From: Selaginella moellendorffii
Lineage: Eukaryota > Streptophyta > Lycopodiopsida > Selaginellales > Selaginellaceae
Assembly: GCF_000143415.4 (NCBI RefSeq)
Contig: NW_003314312.1
Span: 1,377,713-1,441,712, forward strand
Length of the DNA: 64,000 bases
Reading direction: 5' to 3'
The notes beneath the pieces were generated by a model that was given only the letters and a program-made list of their open reading frames with translations, had not been told where the DNA came from and did not search any database. The position numbers and the translations under genes were made by a program. Shown in pieces: positions 1-11,355 of this stretch (the stretch's first letter is position 1; each line of letters starts with the position of its first letter).

Positions 1-579
1 ACCATCAGAGAACTGCTAAGAAGCGAACAGAATCGTGCTAGAGATGCATTTCCATCTCTCCGAATTTTGTAAGCTTTCCTTCTTTTGTGCTTGGAGTCTT
101 AAGCTCGACGTCCCCACAAGTACCTAAACAACAATTACCTCACCGGAGGAATACCAGCAGAACTTTCGTACTTGCGCAATCTAGAAATCCTGTAAGCTCG
201 ACGCTAGAGTTGTCCTCGCCTGCTGATTCCCCCCGTGGCTATGCAGGTACTTGTCTTACAACAAACTTACAGGTCCGGTACCGGACGCAATCGCAAGCAT
301 CCCGAAGCTAACCTACCTGTGAATTTTTCTCACGCAAAAGCTCGTTTTTCTCGTAGATACCTGGATCACAATGCTTTGAATGGCCGACTGTCGTCAGCCT
401 TCTACAGCCATCCGAGCCTGAAAGAGATGTACGTTGGCTCTTTTGCTTGATCATCGATGTAGTAATATCCAAGCGTTTCTTTTTCCAGGTATATTGAAGG
501 GAACCAATTCAGCTCTTCCGCCAAACCAGTTGGTATACACAGGACAATGGAAGTATCCGATGCCGACTTCATTTTTTAG
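1..579 (+). CDS. LRR protein gene, 3' end (5' part outside window)
   Basis: Five exons of a plant leucine-rich-repeat protein are readable: 1-68, 121-191, 247-318, 357-428 and 489-579 (stop TAG 577-579). Each middle exon is about 72 bp and encodes one LRR, with introns of 38-55 bp cutting every repeat at the same codon phase. Visible motifs are YLNNNYLTGGIPAELSYL, YLSYNKLTGPVPDAI and YLDHNALNGRL, ending in EVSDADFIF. The pattern matches the plant extracellular-type LRR proteins that begin with a WxxxYAWxGDDPCGDGD segment; fragments of that N-terminal part appear at 17.0 and 43.9 kb in this window. No kinase follows the repeats. One oddity is the first acceptor, which reads CACAAG|TAC: the AG is one base off the phase needed, as if CAGG had become CAAG. 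The gene may therefore be damaged. Function beyond an LRR protein is not assignable. Confidence 0.8.
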
Positions 580-1030
580 AAGGAAAGAGTTTTATTCATG
601 CAGTTTCTGGTCCACGATTACGCTAGAAGTTGCCAAGGAGAGATTCAGGGAGATCAGGGAGAATATTACTTTTTCACGTGCTAGTGAGTTCGATTCCCGG
701 TACCAGTCACTTTTCAGCCGTGAAGCGTTTCATGCTGTTATTGTGGTTTGTCTGAGACTGCAGAATGCATCCCTGGACAATCTATCATGCATGAGAAAAG
801 CGTACATGGAATATGAGGAGATTAAGGATGCTAGCCAGCTTCTTAGAAGGATGCCTGAAATGATTCCAGCATAATGCGAGCCGTGATTTCATTGATGTAG
901 TCATGGTACTCTCGATACCGTACTATTACAAACAACTTATAGATTTTGTTGGCATGGATGAAAATTTCCACAAAAGTATGGTGATCCTGCAGCAATTTCA
1001 ACTCTCTTTGAGTTTACACTGAAAACACCA
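580..1030. other. Unassigned spacer between LRR and PEBP genes
   Basis: Follows the LRR stop codon. A frame stays open on the + strand to 874 (about 98 codons past the LRR stop, ending in LLRRMPEMIPA), but it has no family signature I recognise and its upstream part only overlaps LRR exons in another frame. 875-1030 shows nothing. Confidence 0.4.
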
Positions 1031-1703
1031 ATGACCCTTGCAGGATTTGTGTACTGCTTAACTTGCTTGATCGTTGTATTGTCGTCTCTGGGTGTTGCTA
1101 TTGATCCGTTTGAGACGGTGATTCCCGACTGGGTCGATTTGTTTCATTTCCCGCGACCTTCACTTCGGGTAGCTTACGGATCGCAGAACGTGACCGAAAG
1201 GCAGTTTTCGCCGGCTGAAGTTCTTCTGCAGCCCAAGGTGAGCATCACGAATGCTGGGAATAGAGACCTTTTTACGCTTGTAATGGTATCCTCCCGGTCC
1301 ACAAATTCCCATCTTGAGGAACATTCTGCACTGGATTGTAGTTAATATCCCAGCTCAATCTACCAGTAAGCTCTTATTCCAAAAGAAATCAGGACCGCTT
1401 GAGTACATTTATAATGAATTTGCAGATGCATCAGAGCAAGGAGACCATCTTGCCCCTTACTTATCTCCTACACCAGTTCAGGGAGTCCACCGTTATTATT
1501 TTCTTCTCTTCAGACAGGTGAGAAAGACTTTGAGGAGTCCTCACATGACTTGAACATTGTGATTGCAGAAGAAACAAATTCATGCTGGAAGTCTGGCTGG
1601 AAGTCTTATCAGGACTCTCTTCAGTGTCCGTGTGTTCACAGAGAATTATGATTTGGGTTATCCTGTAGATGGAGTCTTCTTCACCTCCAGAGTGATTATA
1701 TAA
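1031..1703 (+). pseudogene. PEBP family protein (FT/TFL1/MFT-like), frameshifted
   Basis: PEBP proteins bind phosphate-type ligands; in plants they include flowering and meristem regulators. Exons are 1031-1365, 1426-1517 and 1569-1703, with introns of 60 and 51 bp. Recognisable blocks in order: VIPDWVDLF, LRVAYGSQNV, FTLVMV, ILRNILHWIVVNIPA, PTPVQGVHRYYFLLFRQ (the family GIHRxxFxLFRQ block) and RTLFSVRVFTENYDLGYPVD near the C-terminus. At 1288/1289 the reading frame breaks. The expected DPDxP ligand-site motif after FTLVMV is missing and the downstream frame (PPGPQIPILR) is offset, consistent with loss of about 11 nt at the place where plant PEBP genes have intron 1. The N-terminus is a hydrophobic, signal-peptide-like stretch (MTLAGFVYCLTCLIVVLSSL), unlike cytosolic FT. 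Family call is firm; activity is unlikely unless the break is an assembly error. Confidence 0.82.
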
Positions 1704-2329
1704 CTGATGAACTCGTATGAATAAATTGAGTAGACATGATCCCAATATCCTCTCCTCCATTGCAAGCATATATGACTTTCCATCCTCCACCTACCTTGAG
1801 TCATAAGATCGTCACTTAAAGTTAACTATATCAAGAATGTGGGTGGAAATTATCAGCTCACGCTCGCTTCACCATAGCACCCAGATTGAAATTTTTTCTT
1901 TCTTTTATTTATTGTGTTTCAGAATATTCTCAGAATATTATTAATGTATGGCTGGGAAAAATTTAATAATTTCTTCTTCCTATGGATTCCCGTGAATGAT
2001 CTCCTTGTCGTGAGTGTCTGGGAGGATCCAAGTTGTACATGCATACTCCACGTTCAAGAGTGAGCCTGGAAATTGCTGAAGAAGGGCGTGTTGTTACCAG
2101 TTCAGCTGCGGCTATCGACCTTGTTGAGTCGGAGAGGGTCGGTCTTGGGATTAGCGAGGATGAATTGGTTTGGTTCCTTAAAGTCTTTCCACTTAGGTCT
2201 CTCCTCGAGCAGCTTACCACACTAATAGCAAGGTATATACTATAGTCTAAGCATTCTCACACGGGAATGCCTAGAAACTCTCAGCTTGCTTACACCACAA
2301 GCTGCTAGAATTTTATGAGAAAGGTGGTA
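1704..2329. other. Intergenic, nothing recognised
   Basis: Short overlapping frames occur on both strands around 1963-2245 but none resembles a known family. A palindromic AGAATATTCT stretch lies near 1920. Confidence 0.4.
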
Positions 2330-2776
2330 CAAGATTGATCACAAGGATAAAGTACATCAGTGCCATGGCTAAGGATTTTATTGTTGTGACTGAGTCATCA
2401 AAGGGTATGAGCTACACTATCAGAATCTACGAAAATCCATCTTGTACCTATTCAGATTTTACACAAAAGGAGAACAGAGGAAAGGTATATTTAGCCTGCA
2501 AGCATATCTATTACATTTTTATGCAGAAACCAAACCAAGATCCTAAGATCAACCATCACATCCACCAGACAAGCCTTACAATTGCAGAGTTTGATAAGTG
2601 TTTCTAGATTACTTTTAGTGTTCAGATTTATATTTATATTTGTATTTTTTTGGTTGAATTTACTTGGAAATATAAATTAAATCAAAATTTGAAAAATGAA
2701 AAGATGTTGGTTTGGGACAAACCAATGTTTTTCTTGTGTTTGAGAAGCCATGAGCTCATGAGCTCAAAACCTACCC
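2330..2776 (+). mobile_element. Mutator-like element, 3'-end remnant
   Basis: Contains the C-terminal end of the SWIM-type transposase found at 49.2-63.9 kb (YISAMAKDFIVVTESSKG, then KVYLACKHIYYIFM). The SWIM motif is damaged: the second cysteine of CxC is now Tyr (SCTYSDF). The fragment ends at the element terminus, AGCTCATGAGCTCAAAACC then TACCC at 2776, the reverse complement of the GGGTAGGTTTTGAGCTC ends at 49157 and 63300. No upstream part of the element is present. Confidence 0.8.
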
Positions 2777-3542
2777 AGGCTCTATGGGTGGTAGACTCCT
2801 TGACTTAGTATCTATGGTTAACAATGAATCTTGCTCACCAGAAAAAGTAATATAATAATCTAGCTTGTGTAGAAGGCATGAAAAATGTTTGCAGACCCTA
2901 GGCACTATATAGAAGATTGCTGGTTGTTGTCTTTGACTAGAATGAGTGCAAACCAACATAAAGTGTCCAATATGCAATAAATGCTAAATCTTGGAAAATG
3001 CAATGCACTAAAGAACTTCAATTCGTATGAGAAGAAAGTACCCAAATGGGATAGCCCCAAATAAAAGAGTATCCTAATGTATACTTCCCCTGCTAATTCC
3101 TCATAAAAAAAAAAGAAATCTAGCAAAAAAAGGGGGAAAAGACACAAAAGATGTTATGGAAATCACTTGGTAGGGATGTCACTCAAAAAAAATGGAGAAA
3201 AGAAAAGAAAAGAAATCAAACTCCAACACTCAAAACAAAATGCTTCAAGGGAAATACATTTTCATAGAAATCTCTTGACTTTGCCCACTAAACTGAGTGT
3301 CATTGAAAAGACTAGACTCAAACAAGAAAAAAAGACAAAAATTATGGGCTAAGATGTCAAAATATCTAAGAAAAATCAAGTCAAACATCAAATTCTAAGC
3401 AAAGAGAAGGAGAATGGGGTGGAACTCTATACTCAAGCCTCTCATAAGCTTATATACAAGGATGAAAGAATATTCTAAGGACATGGAATATTTTATATCT
3501 AAACTGTGACGCGAGGAGAAAGTAGTGAACCACAACAGTATG
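2777..3542. other. AT-rich spacer, nothing recognised
   Basis: A-rich on the + strand with short poly-A tracts near 3106-3210. Only short frames without family signatures. Confidence 0.4.
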
Positions 3543-3775
3543 TGTTATGATCCAGCACAAAAAGACAGAAATCTAATTGCCCTAGACTATGCTACGCCAC
3601 CTCTTGAGGTTCCTCACCACCCAACCACCCCCAAGCTACCTCAAAAGTTCCATTGCGCCGCCGTTCCACTATGAACCCTAGGGTAGGTTAAGTCCCTTAC
3701 CCTAACATGCTTTAATATACCCTTGAGCCTCCCTTTGACCGATGTTGACCACGTAGTCAAAGCTGGCACCTAACA
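3543..3775. repeat. Gypsy LTR (3' LTR of the minus-strand element)
   Basis: 233 bp, TGTTATG...CCTAACA. Compared with the other LTR it retains an extra stretch of about 20 bp around 3721-3741. Confidence 0.9.
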
Positions 3776-3850
3776 ATTCGTCCCCCCTCAACAAAGTTCT
3801 TGTCCCAAGGACGAGTTGTACCGGTGATCACCCTTTCTGGGGAACTCTGC

Positions 3851-5695
3851 TCAAGCTCTTGGTCCATCTTCCACAGCCGTATACATCAAGGAGGCATTGG
3901 GCCCATCACTCTGAGATAGTACACCTTTCAACTGGCTGACATAAAATACCGGATGAATTTTCACCCCAGCTGGCAGCCGCACCCAATGAGCCGCTTTACC
4001 AATGCGCTCCAGCACTTCATATGGACCAGCATATTGATGGGAAAGTTTATCACTCTTCCCTGTCTGTAAAGGCACCAAGGTGTTTTGCTGCTCACTTGAC
4101 GGAAAGATCACTCACACAAAGATGAGATCGCCCACCTTATATTCCCGGAATTGGCGATGCTCATTGGCAAACTTCTCCGCTCTATCCTGAGCTGCTTGCA
4201 AATTCCGTTTGTACACCACCAAGATCTCATCAAGTTCTGTGGCCAGATCAGTTGCCTCGGAATCAAGCTTATCTTGAACGTCCTTACTCAAATGCAATCC
4301 CAACTCCATTGCTGTTCGAGGATGCCTTCCAAACATGGCAAAGTAAGGACTTAGTTTGGTTCCACTGTGTTGGCTATTGTTGTAAGCAAATTGCACCAAC
4401 GGAAGATATAAATCCCACTATCCTTGCCTTTGACCAATGCTACAACGTAGCATATCCTCCACCACCTGATTCACACGCTCGGTTTGCCCATCTGTCTGAG
4501 GATGATCTCCACTCGAGAGTTTCAAAGTCACTTGCATAGCCTTTGCAAAGCTTTTCCAAAATCCACTGGTGAACTTTGAATTTCGATCACTAATGATGTC
4601 CTCTGGCAAACCAAAATCAGGAAAAACCTTCTCCAAGTAAACCGCAGCCAAGTCTGAGGCAGTGTCAGTATTCCGAAGAGCCAACAACCGCACATACTTC
4701 ATCAACCGATCCACTATGACCCATACTTGCTCCTTTTGCCTCTGTGTTCGTGGCAAATAAGTGATGAAGTCCATAGAGATACTACACCAACGGCTCTGAG
4801 GAATAGGTAAAGGTTGCAAAAGTCCCCCCGGCTTCTCCCGTGGCACCTTAACCCGCTGACAAAGCTCGCATGATTTACAATACTTAAGGATATCAGCCTT
4901 CATATTCCTCCAATAAAAGTTGCACTTAATCAACTCATACGTCTTCTTCCCCCCAAAATGACCGGCCTTTGGACGATCATGATAGTGGAATAAAACTTGA
5001 GTAATTAATGCATCCACCCGTGGCAAATATACACAGCCATTGTAGTAGAGAATCCCATCCACCAATGAGAAAGGAGCTTCCATCTGGTCTCGCAAAGAGG
5101 CCACCTCAGCATCCTGAGCCTGAGCATGCTCACCCAACTGTCCAAACTTGCTGACCACCTTACTCAAATGATGACAAAAGCGTGTTTGTAACGTCGTCAC
5201 ATGACGAACACGAGATAAAGCATCTGCCACCACATTCGATTTTCCCGGACGATGCTCAATAGAAAACTCCCCAAACTCCATGAGTTTGACCATCCAACAA
5301 GCTTGCTGAGTGTTCAACTCCTTCTGTGTGAAAAGATACACAAGTGGTTTGTGATCTGTCAACACTACGAACACTGCACCATAAAGATAATGCCACCACA
5401 TCCGTAAAGCATGAACAATAGAGAGTAACTCCTGCTCATATGTGGAATAGCATTGCTCCGCAGAATTCAAAGTTCGATTCTCATATGTAATAGGCTGTCC
5501 CTCTTCCATGAGAACTCCTCCCAGTGCATAACCACTCGCATTGCATGTCACCTCGTAAGGTTTTGATGGATCAGCAATGTGAAGCACTGGAGCCTCGCTC
5601 AATAATCGTTTCAACGCCACAAAACTCTCCTCTTGTGGTGTCTTCCACTTGAATGGCACATTCTTACGTAACAATTGCGTCAAAGGAATAGCCAC
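3851..5695 (-). pseudogene. Gypsy pol: RNase H and integrase
   Basis: RNase H part: NASGYALGGVL, YSTYEQELLSIVHALRMW, LTDHKPLVYL and VADALSR. Integrase: zinc-binding HYHDRPKAGHFGG...CKSCELCQRVK, then catalytic blocks SMDFITYLP, ISDRNSKFTSGFW and HPQTDGQTERVNQ. A GPY/F-like module follows at 4111-3851. Stop codons near 4415 and 4111 split the frame. Confidence 0.9.
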
Positions 5696-5908
5696 CTCTG
5701 CAAAATTATGCTAGAAACGTCGGTAGTAACTAGCCATACCAAGAAAACTGCACAATTCAGCCACTGTAGTTGGTGTAGGCTAGTTTTCCACCACAGCCAC
5801 CTTCCTTGGATCTGTCTTGACACCCTTAGATATCACAATATGGCCTAGATATTCCACCTCCGACTTTGCAAATTCACATTTGCTCTTCTTCGCATAAAGT
5901 TTGCTATC

Positions 5909-6862
5909 TCAAAGTAACAAAAGAACCTTGCGCAAATGCACCCTATGCTCCTCCATATTCTTACTAAAAACAAGAATATCGTCCAAGAAAATCTCCACAA
6001 ACTCATGAAGATAACACCCAAATACCTCCGTCATCAACCGAGTAAATGTGGCCGGTGCATTCGTCAAACTAAACGGCATAACGGTAAACTCAAAATGTCC
6101 GAAGCTTGTGTTGAATGCCGTCTTGAAGATAGATGCATCATCCATTGCAATCTGATGATATCCACTCCTCAGATCAATCTTGGTAAACACTCGTGCTTCA
6201 CCAAGCTTGTCTAGGATATCATCCACACGTGGCATCGGCATCTTGTCCTTCACTGTCTTCTTGTTTAAAGCACGGTAGTTAATACACATCCGCATTGAAC
6301 CATCCTTCTTCTTCACAAGCAAGACCAGAGCACCAAACGGAGACTTACTTGGCTGAATAAATCCAAACTCAAGTAACTCCTTGACTTGTCGTTGAACTTC
6401 TTGCTCCTCCACATAACTTAACCGAAATGGATGCTGGTAAATTGGCCGCGTCCCCGGCTCCAATGTAATCCCATGCTCCACACCTCGTAACGGAGGTAAT
6501 CCATGAGGAAGTTCAGATGGAAAAATATTAGAAAATTTGTCAAGTACATCCTGTACTACTGCTTCTCCCCCACACGTGCCTTGGTCCCCCAAGTCACAAA
6601 CAAACAGCAAGTAACTTGAAAGTGCTTTTCCATTACGACAAGCCCGCTTCAAAGATGTAGCAGAGAGCATAACAAGTAGTGGCTGAACGCCCTCGCCAAA
6701 CCACACATCTTTAACGCCACCATACTCCAGCGAGATACGCTTAATACTCCACTTTATCTCTGGATCCACCTTCACCAACCATGGCATCCCAAGAATGAGA
6801 TCCACACGATGAATATCCACGAGATAAAAAGTCTCCACAAGTGTGGTTTTGCTAACCAACAC
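5909..6862 (-). pseudogene. Gypsy pol: reverse transcriptase
   Basis: RT blocks [58 protein letters not shown] and the catalytic FLDDILVFS are all visible. The frame runs on towards RNase H but carries two nonsense codons at about 5780 and 5713. Confidence 0.92.
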
Positions 6863-6892
6863 TTCCAGCCCCTCGACACAAGCATCGAAATG

Positions 6893-7318
6893 TTAAGTAG
6901 AGATGGCTGCACCTTCCATTGTGTATGGAAGAACTCCACGTGTGACCAGGCCATGCTCCGCAACAAACTTTGCCGAAACAAAGTTGTCATCACTCCCACT
7001 ATCCAGTAAAATCCGCACTGGATCGCCACAGAACACGCCCTCCAGCATTAAAGCTGATTCATGCATATCCTCAAGCTCCATTTTGTTCCACACACAATTG
7101 AGTTGACGAGCAACGATTGAAAGTCGCTTCCTCCGACCGGAATGGTCATTCTCCTCATCCTCACGCTGCAAAGTTTGCAACTTTTTAGTATCTGACTTAC
7201 TGTGAGAAGAAGATTGGCCATTCTTCTTATCCTGCTGCTTGTTCTTCAACTGCGGACAATCAGCCTTGTAGTGTCCAAGTTCGCCACAATGATGACAACC
7301 TTGTCTATAATTCTTCAC
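6893..7318 (-). pseudogene. Gypsy nucleocapsid knuckle and protease
   Basis: A CCHC knuckle (CHHCGELGHYKADC) is followed by a retroviral-type aspartic protease core, ILLDSGSDDNFVS. An in-frame stop near 7327 separates it from gag. Confidence 0.88.
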
Positions 7319-7327
7319 AAAGAACTT

Positions 7328-8193
7328 CTACTTCTTGGACCCCTTTGCATCTGAAGTAGTCACCACCGACTTCAATTTGTGATGCTTGTTCCCATCCTTG
7401 TGTCCATGGCGATTATCACGACGATTCTCGATAGAAGGACTCCGCGAACGCTTGCAAGACTTGTGCTTATCATTGTCAAGTCGACGAGCTGCATCAAAGA
7501 GCTCCTCCAAACTCTTTGTAGGCTGAGAATGACGCAAGTGTTGCCGCATGCTCTCACTATGTAGGCCATCAATGAAGTAGGACTTGTTCTGATCCAGATC
7601 CTTCGTTGGAACACGACTAATCAAGCGAGTAAGCTTCTCAATATAGTCCCCGAGTGTCATTTTCCCTTGCTGGAAATGTCGAAGTTCTGTACGAGCATTC
7701 TCCACGTCGTGATGAGGGGCAAAATGTAAACAGAAAGCAGCCTCAAACTCATCCCTGGTGGTTTCTTATCCGCAACACGGGACTCCTCAAGCCTATTCCA
7801 CCATCGAAGACCCGCATCACGCAAAACCATCAAAATAGCCACTAAAGCCTCTGCATCTGGAGTTCCTCTAGCAGCCAAGAACTTCTTCATATTGGCTAGC
7901 CAAGCAAGACATTCGTCCACACCACCATCACTGGAAAAAGTTGGAATTTTGAGTCGATCTACCAAAGAAGGCTTACTTGGAGCGCTACCCCGTCCAGCCT
8001 CGAGTGCCTCAACATGCCTATGCATGGTATCCATCATGCCATGCATCTCGTCTTGCATCTCTTGCTGATTGCGATTAAGGGCTTGCAGTTCATGAACCAC
8101 ATCTTGAATGGTCCAAATCTCCACAGCTTCGTCAGCACTATCGTCGGCACCACCATCGACAATAGGATTCCAGCGTTCAGCTTGGTCGGTCAT
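7328..8193 (-). pseudogene. Gypsy gag
   Basis: Starts at ATG 8193 (MTDQAERWNPI), only about 15 nt inside the 5' LTR. Typical gag segments include FSSDGGVDECLAWLANMKKF, followed after a frameshift near 7757 by ENARTELRHFQQGKMTLGDY. The close start leaves little room for a primer-binding site; I could not match one to a tRNA by eye. Confidence 0.82.
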
Positions 8194-8207
8194 CGCAACC
8201 AACTTAA

Positions 8208-8420
8208 TGTTATGATCCAGCGCAAAAAGATAGAAATCTAGTTGCCCTAGACTATACTATGCCACCTCTTGAGGTCCCTCACCACCCAACCACCCCCGAG
8301 CTACCTCAAAAGCTCCACTGCGCCGCCGCTCCACTGTGAACCCTAGGGTAGGTTAAGTCCTTTACCCTAACATGCTTTAATATATGACGTTGACCACATA
8401 GTCAAAGCTGGCACCTAACA
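8208..8420. repeat. Gypsy LTR (5' LTR of the minus-strand element)
   Basis: 213 bp, same ends as the 3543-3775 copy, with several transitions and one deletion of about 20 bp. Confidence 0.9.
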
Positions 8421-8815
8421 ATATGGAACTTCCCCAATGCCCTACAATCCTTCTTCTTCCAAGCAGCTTTCTCTTCATCTATGGCTTCTTCCCTGTTGTC
8501 ATCATCCATAGACCATGCTCGTCCATGTACAATTTGAAATTTGGTATTCCAGGTATCTTCCCATTGAATTTAGGTGGAGCGGCATCCACTGCCACGTGAC
8601 ATCGACTGAATTGGAAGCCAATGCAGCCCCACCAGTCTGCCCAATTGTCCCAAATGCTATCAAGTCTCCAAGGATTGCTCAGATCCCTTTCCCATTCACT
8701 CTACCTCATACTCATGGGCGAAGAAGAGCTCTGTATACTATGAGACCTAGGATCCTACATGGTGCTGATGTGGAGAGAAAGGATTCACTACAAGCCATAG
8801 TCTCCAAGGAGGATG
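8421..8815. other. Spacer, nothing recognised
   Basis: A short + frame (8515-8829) has no recognisable family signature and its end overlaps a P450 fragment on the other strand. Confidence 0.35.
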
Positions 8816-8972
8816 TAGCAAATATCTGATCTTGCAACAACACCTCTTTGGCAAGAAGTGAGCTTGAGATGACAACCGCTGGCACAGTTCCCAGTTTCAT
8901 GAAGAGATTTGGTCCAAACTGCTTGGATAGGGCATGCAATGAGAGGAAGGGAATTCCTGCGATTGTGAATGT
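8816..8972 (-). pseudogene. Cytochrome P450 N-terminal fragment
   Basis: Reads IPFLSLHALSKQFGPNLFM then LGTVPAVVISSSLLAKEVL, the stretch just after the proline-rich hinge of plant A-type P450s. It lacks the membrane anchor and everything downstream. The same hinge-proximal piece recurs on the + strand at 43.69 kb, so it represents a P450 lineage distinct from A and B. Confidence 0.75.
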
Positions 8973-9223
8973 CGAATTTGTGAAGATTTGAGAAGCAAAT
9001 AGCCCTTGGCATTTATATGCTTGCTTCTTTGAGACTTGTTTGAGAATTCTAGTCAACCACAACTTTGACGAGCAACACACTTGAATTGACTTGATCTTGA
9101 TGCAACAATCTTTCAAGTCACTAAAGATGGACTCATTGACTCCCAATGAAAAACGTTGCTGGTTGTTGATTCTGTTGTTTCAGTGAAAGACGGCCAAGCT
9201 TGACAAGCAAAATAAAAGTTTAA
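8973..9223. repeat. Local dispersed repeat R, copy 1
   Basis: About 250 bp containing AGCAAATAGCCCTTGGCATT and CAACCACAACTTTGACGAGC. Near-identical sequence lies at 14545-14820, and shorter inverted pieces at 16780-16850 and 43470-43600. It marks the 3' flank of the P450 A family and travelled with it when the block duplicated. Confidence 0.75.
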
Positions 9224-10767
9224 TTATATAGGTTTTGGGAGTCTTGAAGAAACAACAACCTCAAGTGGTGTTTCCAACCAGAGAACAGTCCCACTTTGTT
9301 CCTTGAGCTCGTAACAATCCATGCCTTTGCCAGGAACAAAGCTCCAGTCGAAAGAGTGAATCAAGTTAAACAATAGCAATTGAGCAGTCTTCAATCCCAG
9401 TGACATCCCCGGACACATTCTTCGGCCCGCACCAAATGGAAGCAGCTCAAAGTCCTGGCCTTTTACGTCGATCGAGTTCCCAAGGAACCTTTCCGGCTTG
9501 AATTGCAATGCATCCTCCCATACTGCCGGATCTCTTCCAATTGCATAACCATTGACAAATGTGGAAGTTCCTTTGGGAATGTCATAGCCAGCAACCTTGC
9601 ACGCTTCGGTTGACATGTGAATCAGCAGCGGAGCTGGAGGATGAATGCGGAACGCTTCCTTGACAATTGCCTGAAGGTACTCCAGTTTGTCAAAGTCGCT
9701 CTCCGCAACAAGGCGTTCCTTTCCGACAACGGTGTCAATCTCTTCCTGGGCCTTTTGAAGAATAAGTGGATTGTGCATGAGTTCCAACAGCGTCCATTCA
9801 ATCAAACTAGCGCTGGTATCTCCTCCAGATAAAAGCTCCTGCATGATTCGAGATTAGCCAACATTACTAGCGTTGACTTTGTTACCGTGACAATAGCTTT
9901 GACCGATTCCTCTCCCCGGGCTCCTTCGCTTTTCAAGCTTTGCAGCATGATATCCATGAAATCTATGGGCTGCGAGGTCTCGGACTCGAGCCTAGCCTTG
10001 TGATCGTCTAAAATTCTCTGCAAGAACTTGTCTTGTCTCGCATGTATCCTCTTCATCTCTGGGATCTTCCAGTCAATCCGTCTCATGAACGCCGGTACGA
10101 ACTCACTGATGTGGAATTGAAGCATCTGCTCGGTGATTTCAAACACAATGTGCTTGAAATCCTCGGCCTCACTGCTCATCTTAGCCTCATGCTCACCATA
10201 CTCGAAGAAACGCTTGCTCATCAGGATCTGCATGACAACATTGAAGACATATGTTGTCAGGAGGTGCCTCATGTTGATTGGCTTCTGATAGTCAGCCGCA
10301 TTCACAAGCTCAGACAAGACGCCACGCATTTCTCTCGTTCGCACCCCTTGAAACGATTCAATGCGCTTGACAGTAAAGAGCTCTGTAGCGCAAAGCTTCC
10401 TCATTCTTTTCCAGTAGTCGCCATATGGAACAAAACCAATGTCTCGGAAGTTGTAGAAGTTGTACTCCCCCATGATCAAGTATGGCCTCGAGGCAAAATT
10501 TGCATCCTGGATCTTTAGTACCTCTTTCGCTAGCTCCGGACTGGAGATCACCACAGCTGGTACCATTCCCAGGCGTAAAAACACAATCGGTCCATACTTT
10601 GTGGAGAGTGCCTGGAATGAAAGGTGTAGCATTCTTCCCAAGAGATGCAAGTGACCGATAAGAGGCAGCCCCCATGGAGATGGAGGCAAATTAAGCCGAC
10701 GCTTGAAAGATAGCACCAAGAAGAGAAGAGTGATCAACAAAACAACTGCGTATTGAGCAAACTCCAT
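9224..10767 (-). CDS. Cytochrome P450 A (A-type, CYP71-clan-like)
   Basis: Two exons, 10767-9886 and 9838-9224, with a 47-bp GT-AG intron, encode about 498 residues, normal for an ER-anchored plant P450 monooxygenase. An N-terminal membrane segment (residues 1-22) precedes the hinge LNLPPSPWGLPLIGHLHLL. Further landmarks are EAFR of the ExxR motif (355-358), KPERFLG (about 408-414) and the haem loop FGAGRRMCPG with axial Cys436. The oxygen-binding helix I reads SGGDTSA, one residue shorter than the usual (A/G)GxDT setting. The frame is intact. It sits tail-to-tail with the gypsy element and beside a terpene synthase pseudogene, so a terpene oxidation role is plausible but only inferred. Family number cannot be given from sequence alone. 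Confidence 0.92.
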
Positions 10768-10825
10768 TACTGATTCAAAGTATCAAACGTGACAGCCTGA
10801 AAGAAGGATGGATCGATGATCTATC

Positions 10826-10840
10826 GATATAAACATTGGT
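10826..10840 (-). promoter_or_regulatory. Candidate TATA region of P450 A
   Basis: The minus strand reads TGTTTATATCG about 60 bp before the P450 A start codon. Confidence 0.4.
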
Positions 10841-11355
10841 TGCATCTAACAGTCCATGTGAGTGGCTTTGACTTGATATTTCAACACGTATGTTCTTATT
10901 TTCTTTCTAAACTATTCTGTGCTTAAAACTTAGTGGTCCAAGTTTGACAATTATTAATCAAGATATTTTATGGAGCCGGCAATGTAGAAAAGCAACTTAT
11001 ATCGGTCTCATGCTTGTAAACAATATATGAATGAAGGAATATGTTGAAATGTTCAAGTGTAGTCAGTCTCTTGGAAGACTTGGATTCTAAGGTTCTAGTC
11101 TAAGACTGAGCATAGAATACCGCTGCCATACCCAAGCACCCCACTTCCATATGTGCACCGCGTGAGGAATGACTCGGCTGGGCGAACTACATACATGACA
11201 AAGTGTTCGGTGATCCCGAATTGCGTCAAAAAATTTAACACTCAAGCATTCTCGTGGCTGTTCAAGCATTCTCGTGGCTGTAGTAGTTTGCAAGAATTAA
11301 AATGCCAAATAGCCATGCATATGAAACATTGATTTTCACTTCGTCCGTAGCTAGT
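10841..11355. other. Spacer with a 20-bp direct repeat
   Basis: No gene seen. At about 11242-11281 the 20-mer TCAAGCATTCTCGTGGCTGT occurs twice in tandem. Confidence 0.5.

Larger units (their letters stand above)
3543..8420 (-). mobile_element. Ty3/gypsy LTR retrotransposon, complete outline but inactive
   Basis: Two LTRs (3543-3775 and 8208-8420) bound a minus-strand gag-pol. Both start TGTTATGATCC and end GGCACCTAACA on the + strand. Flanking 5-mers are GTATG and ATATG, a target-site duplication with one mismatch. The domain order gag, CCHC knuckle, protease, RT, RNase H, integrase with a GPY/F-like tail ([11 protein letters not shown]) is that of Ty3/gypsy. A purine-rich tract (GAGGGGGGACGAA on the minus strand) abuts the 3' LTR. 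Stops interrupt the frame near 7327, 5780, 5713, 4415 and 4111, and a frameshift lies near 7757, so this copy cannot make its polyprotein. No chromodomain was evident. Confidence 0.93.

Noticed and set aside
1914-1940. Heat-shock-element-like AGAATATTCTCAGAATATT
   Set aside because: The GAA/TTC spacing is irregular and no nearby gene with a matching promoter was found.
9617-10654. Plus-strand frames over P450 A
   Set aside because: Antisense shadows of a well-supported P450 with all family motifs.
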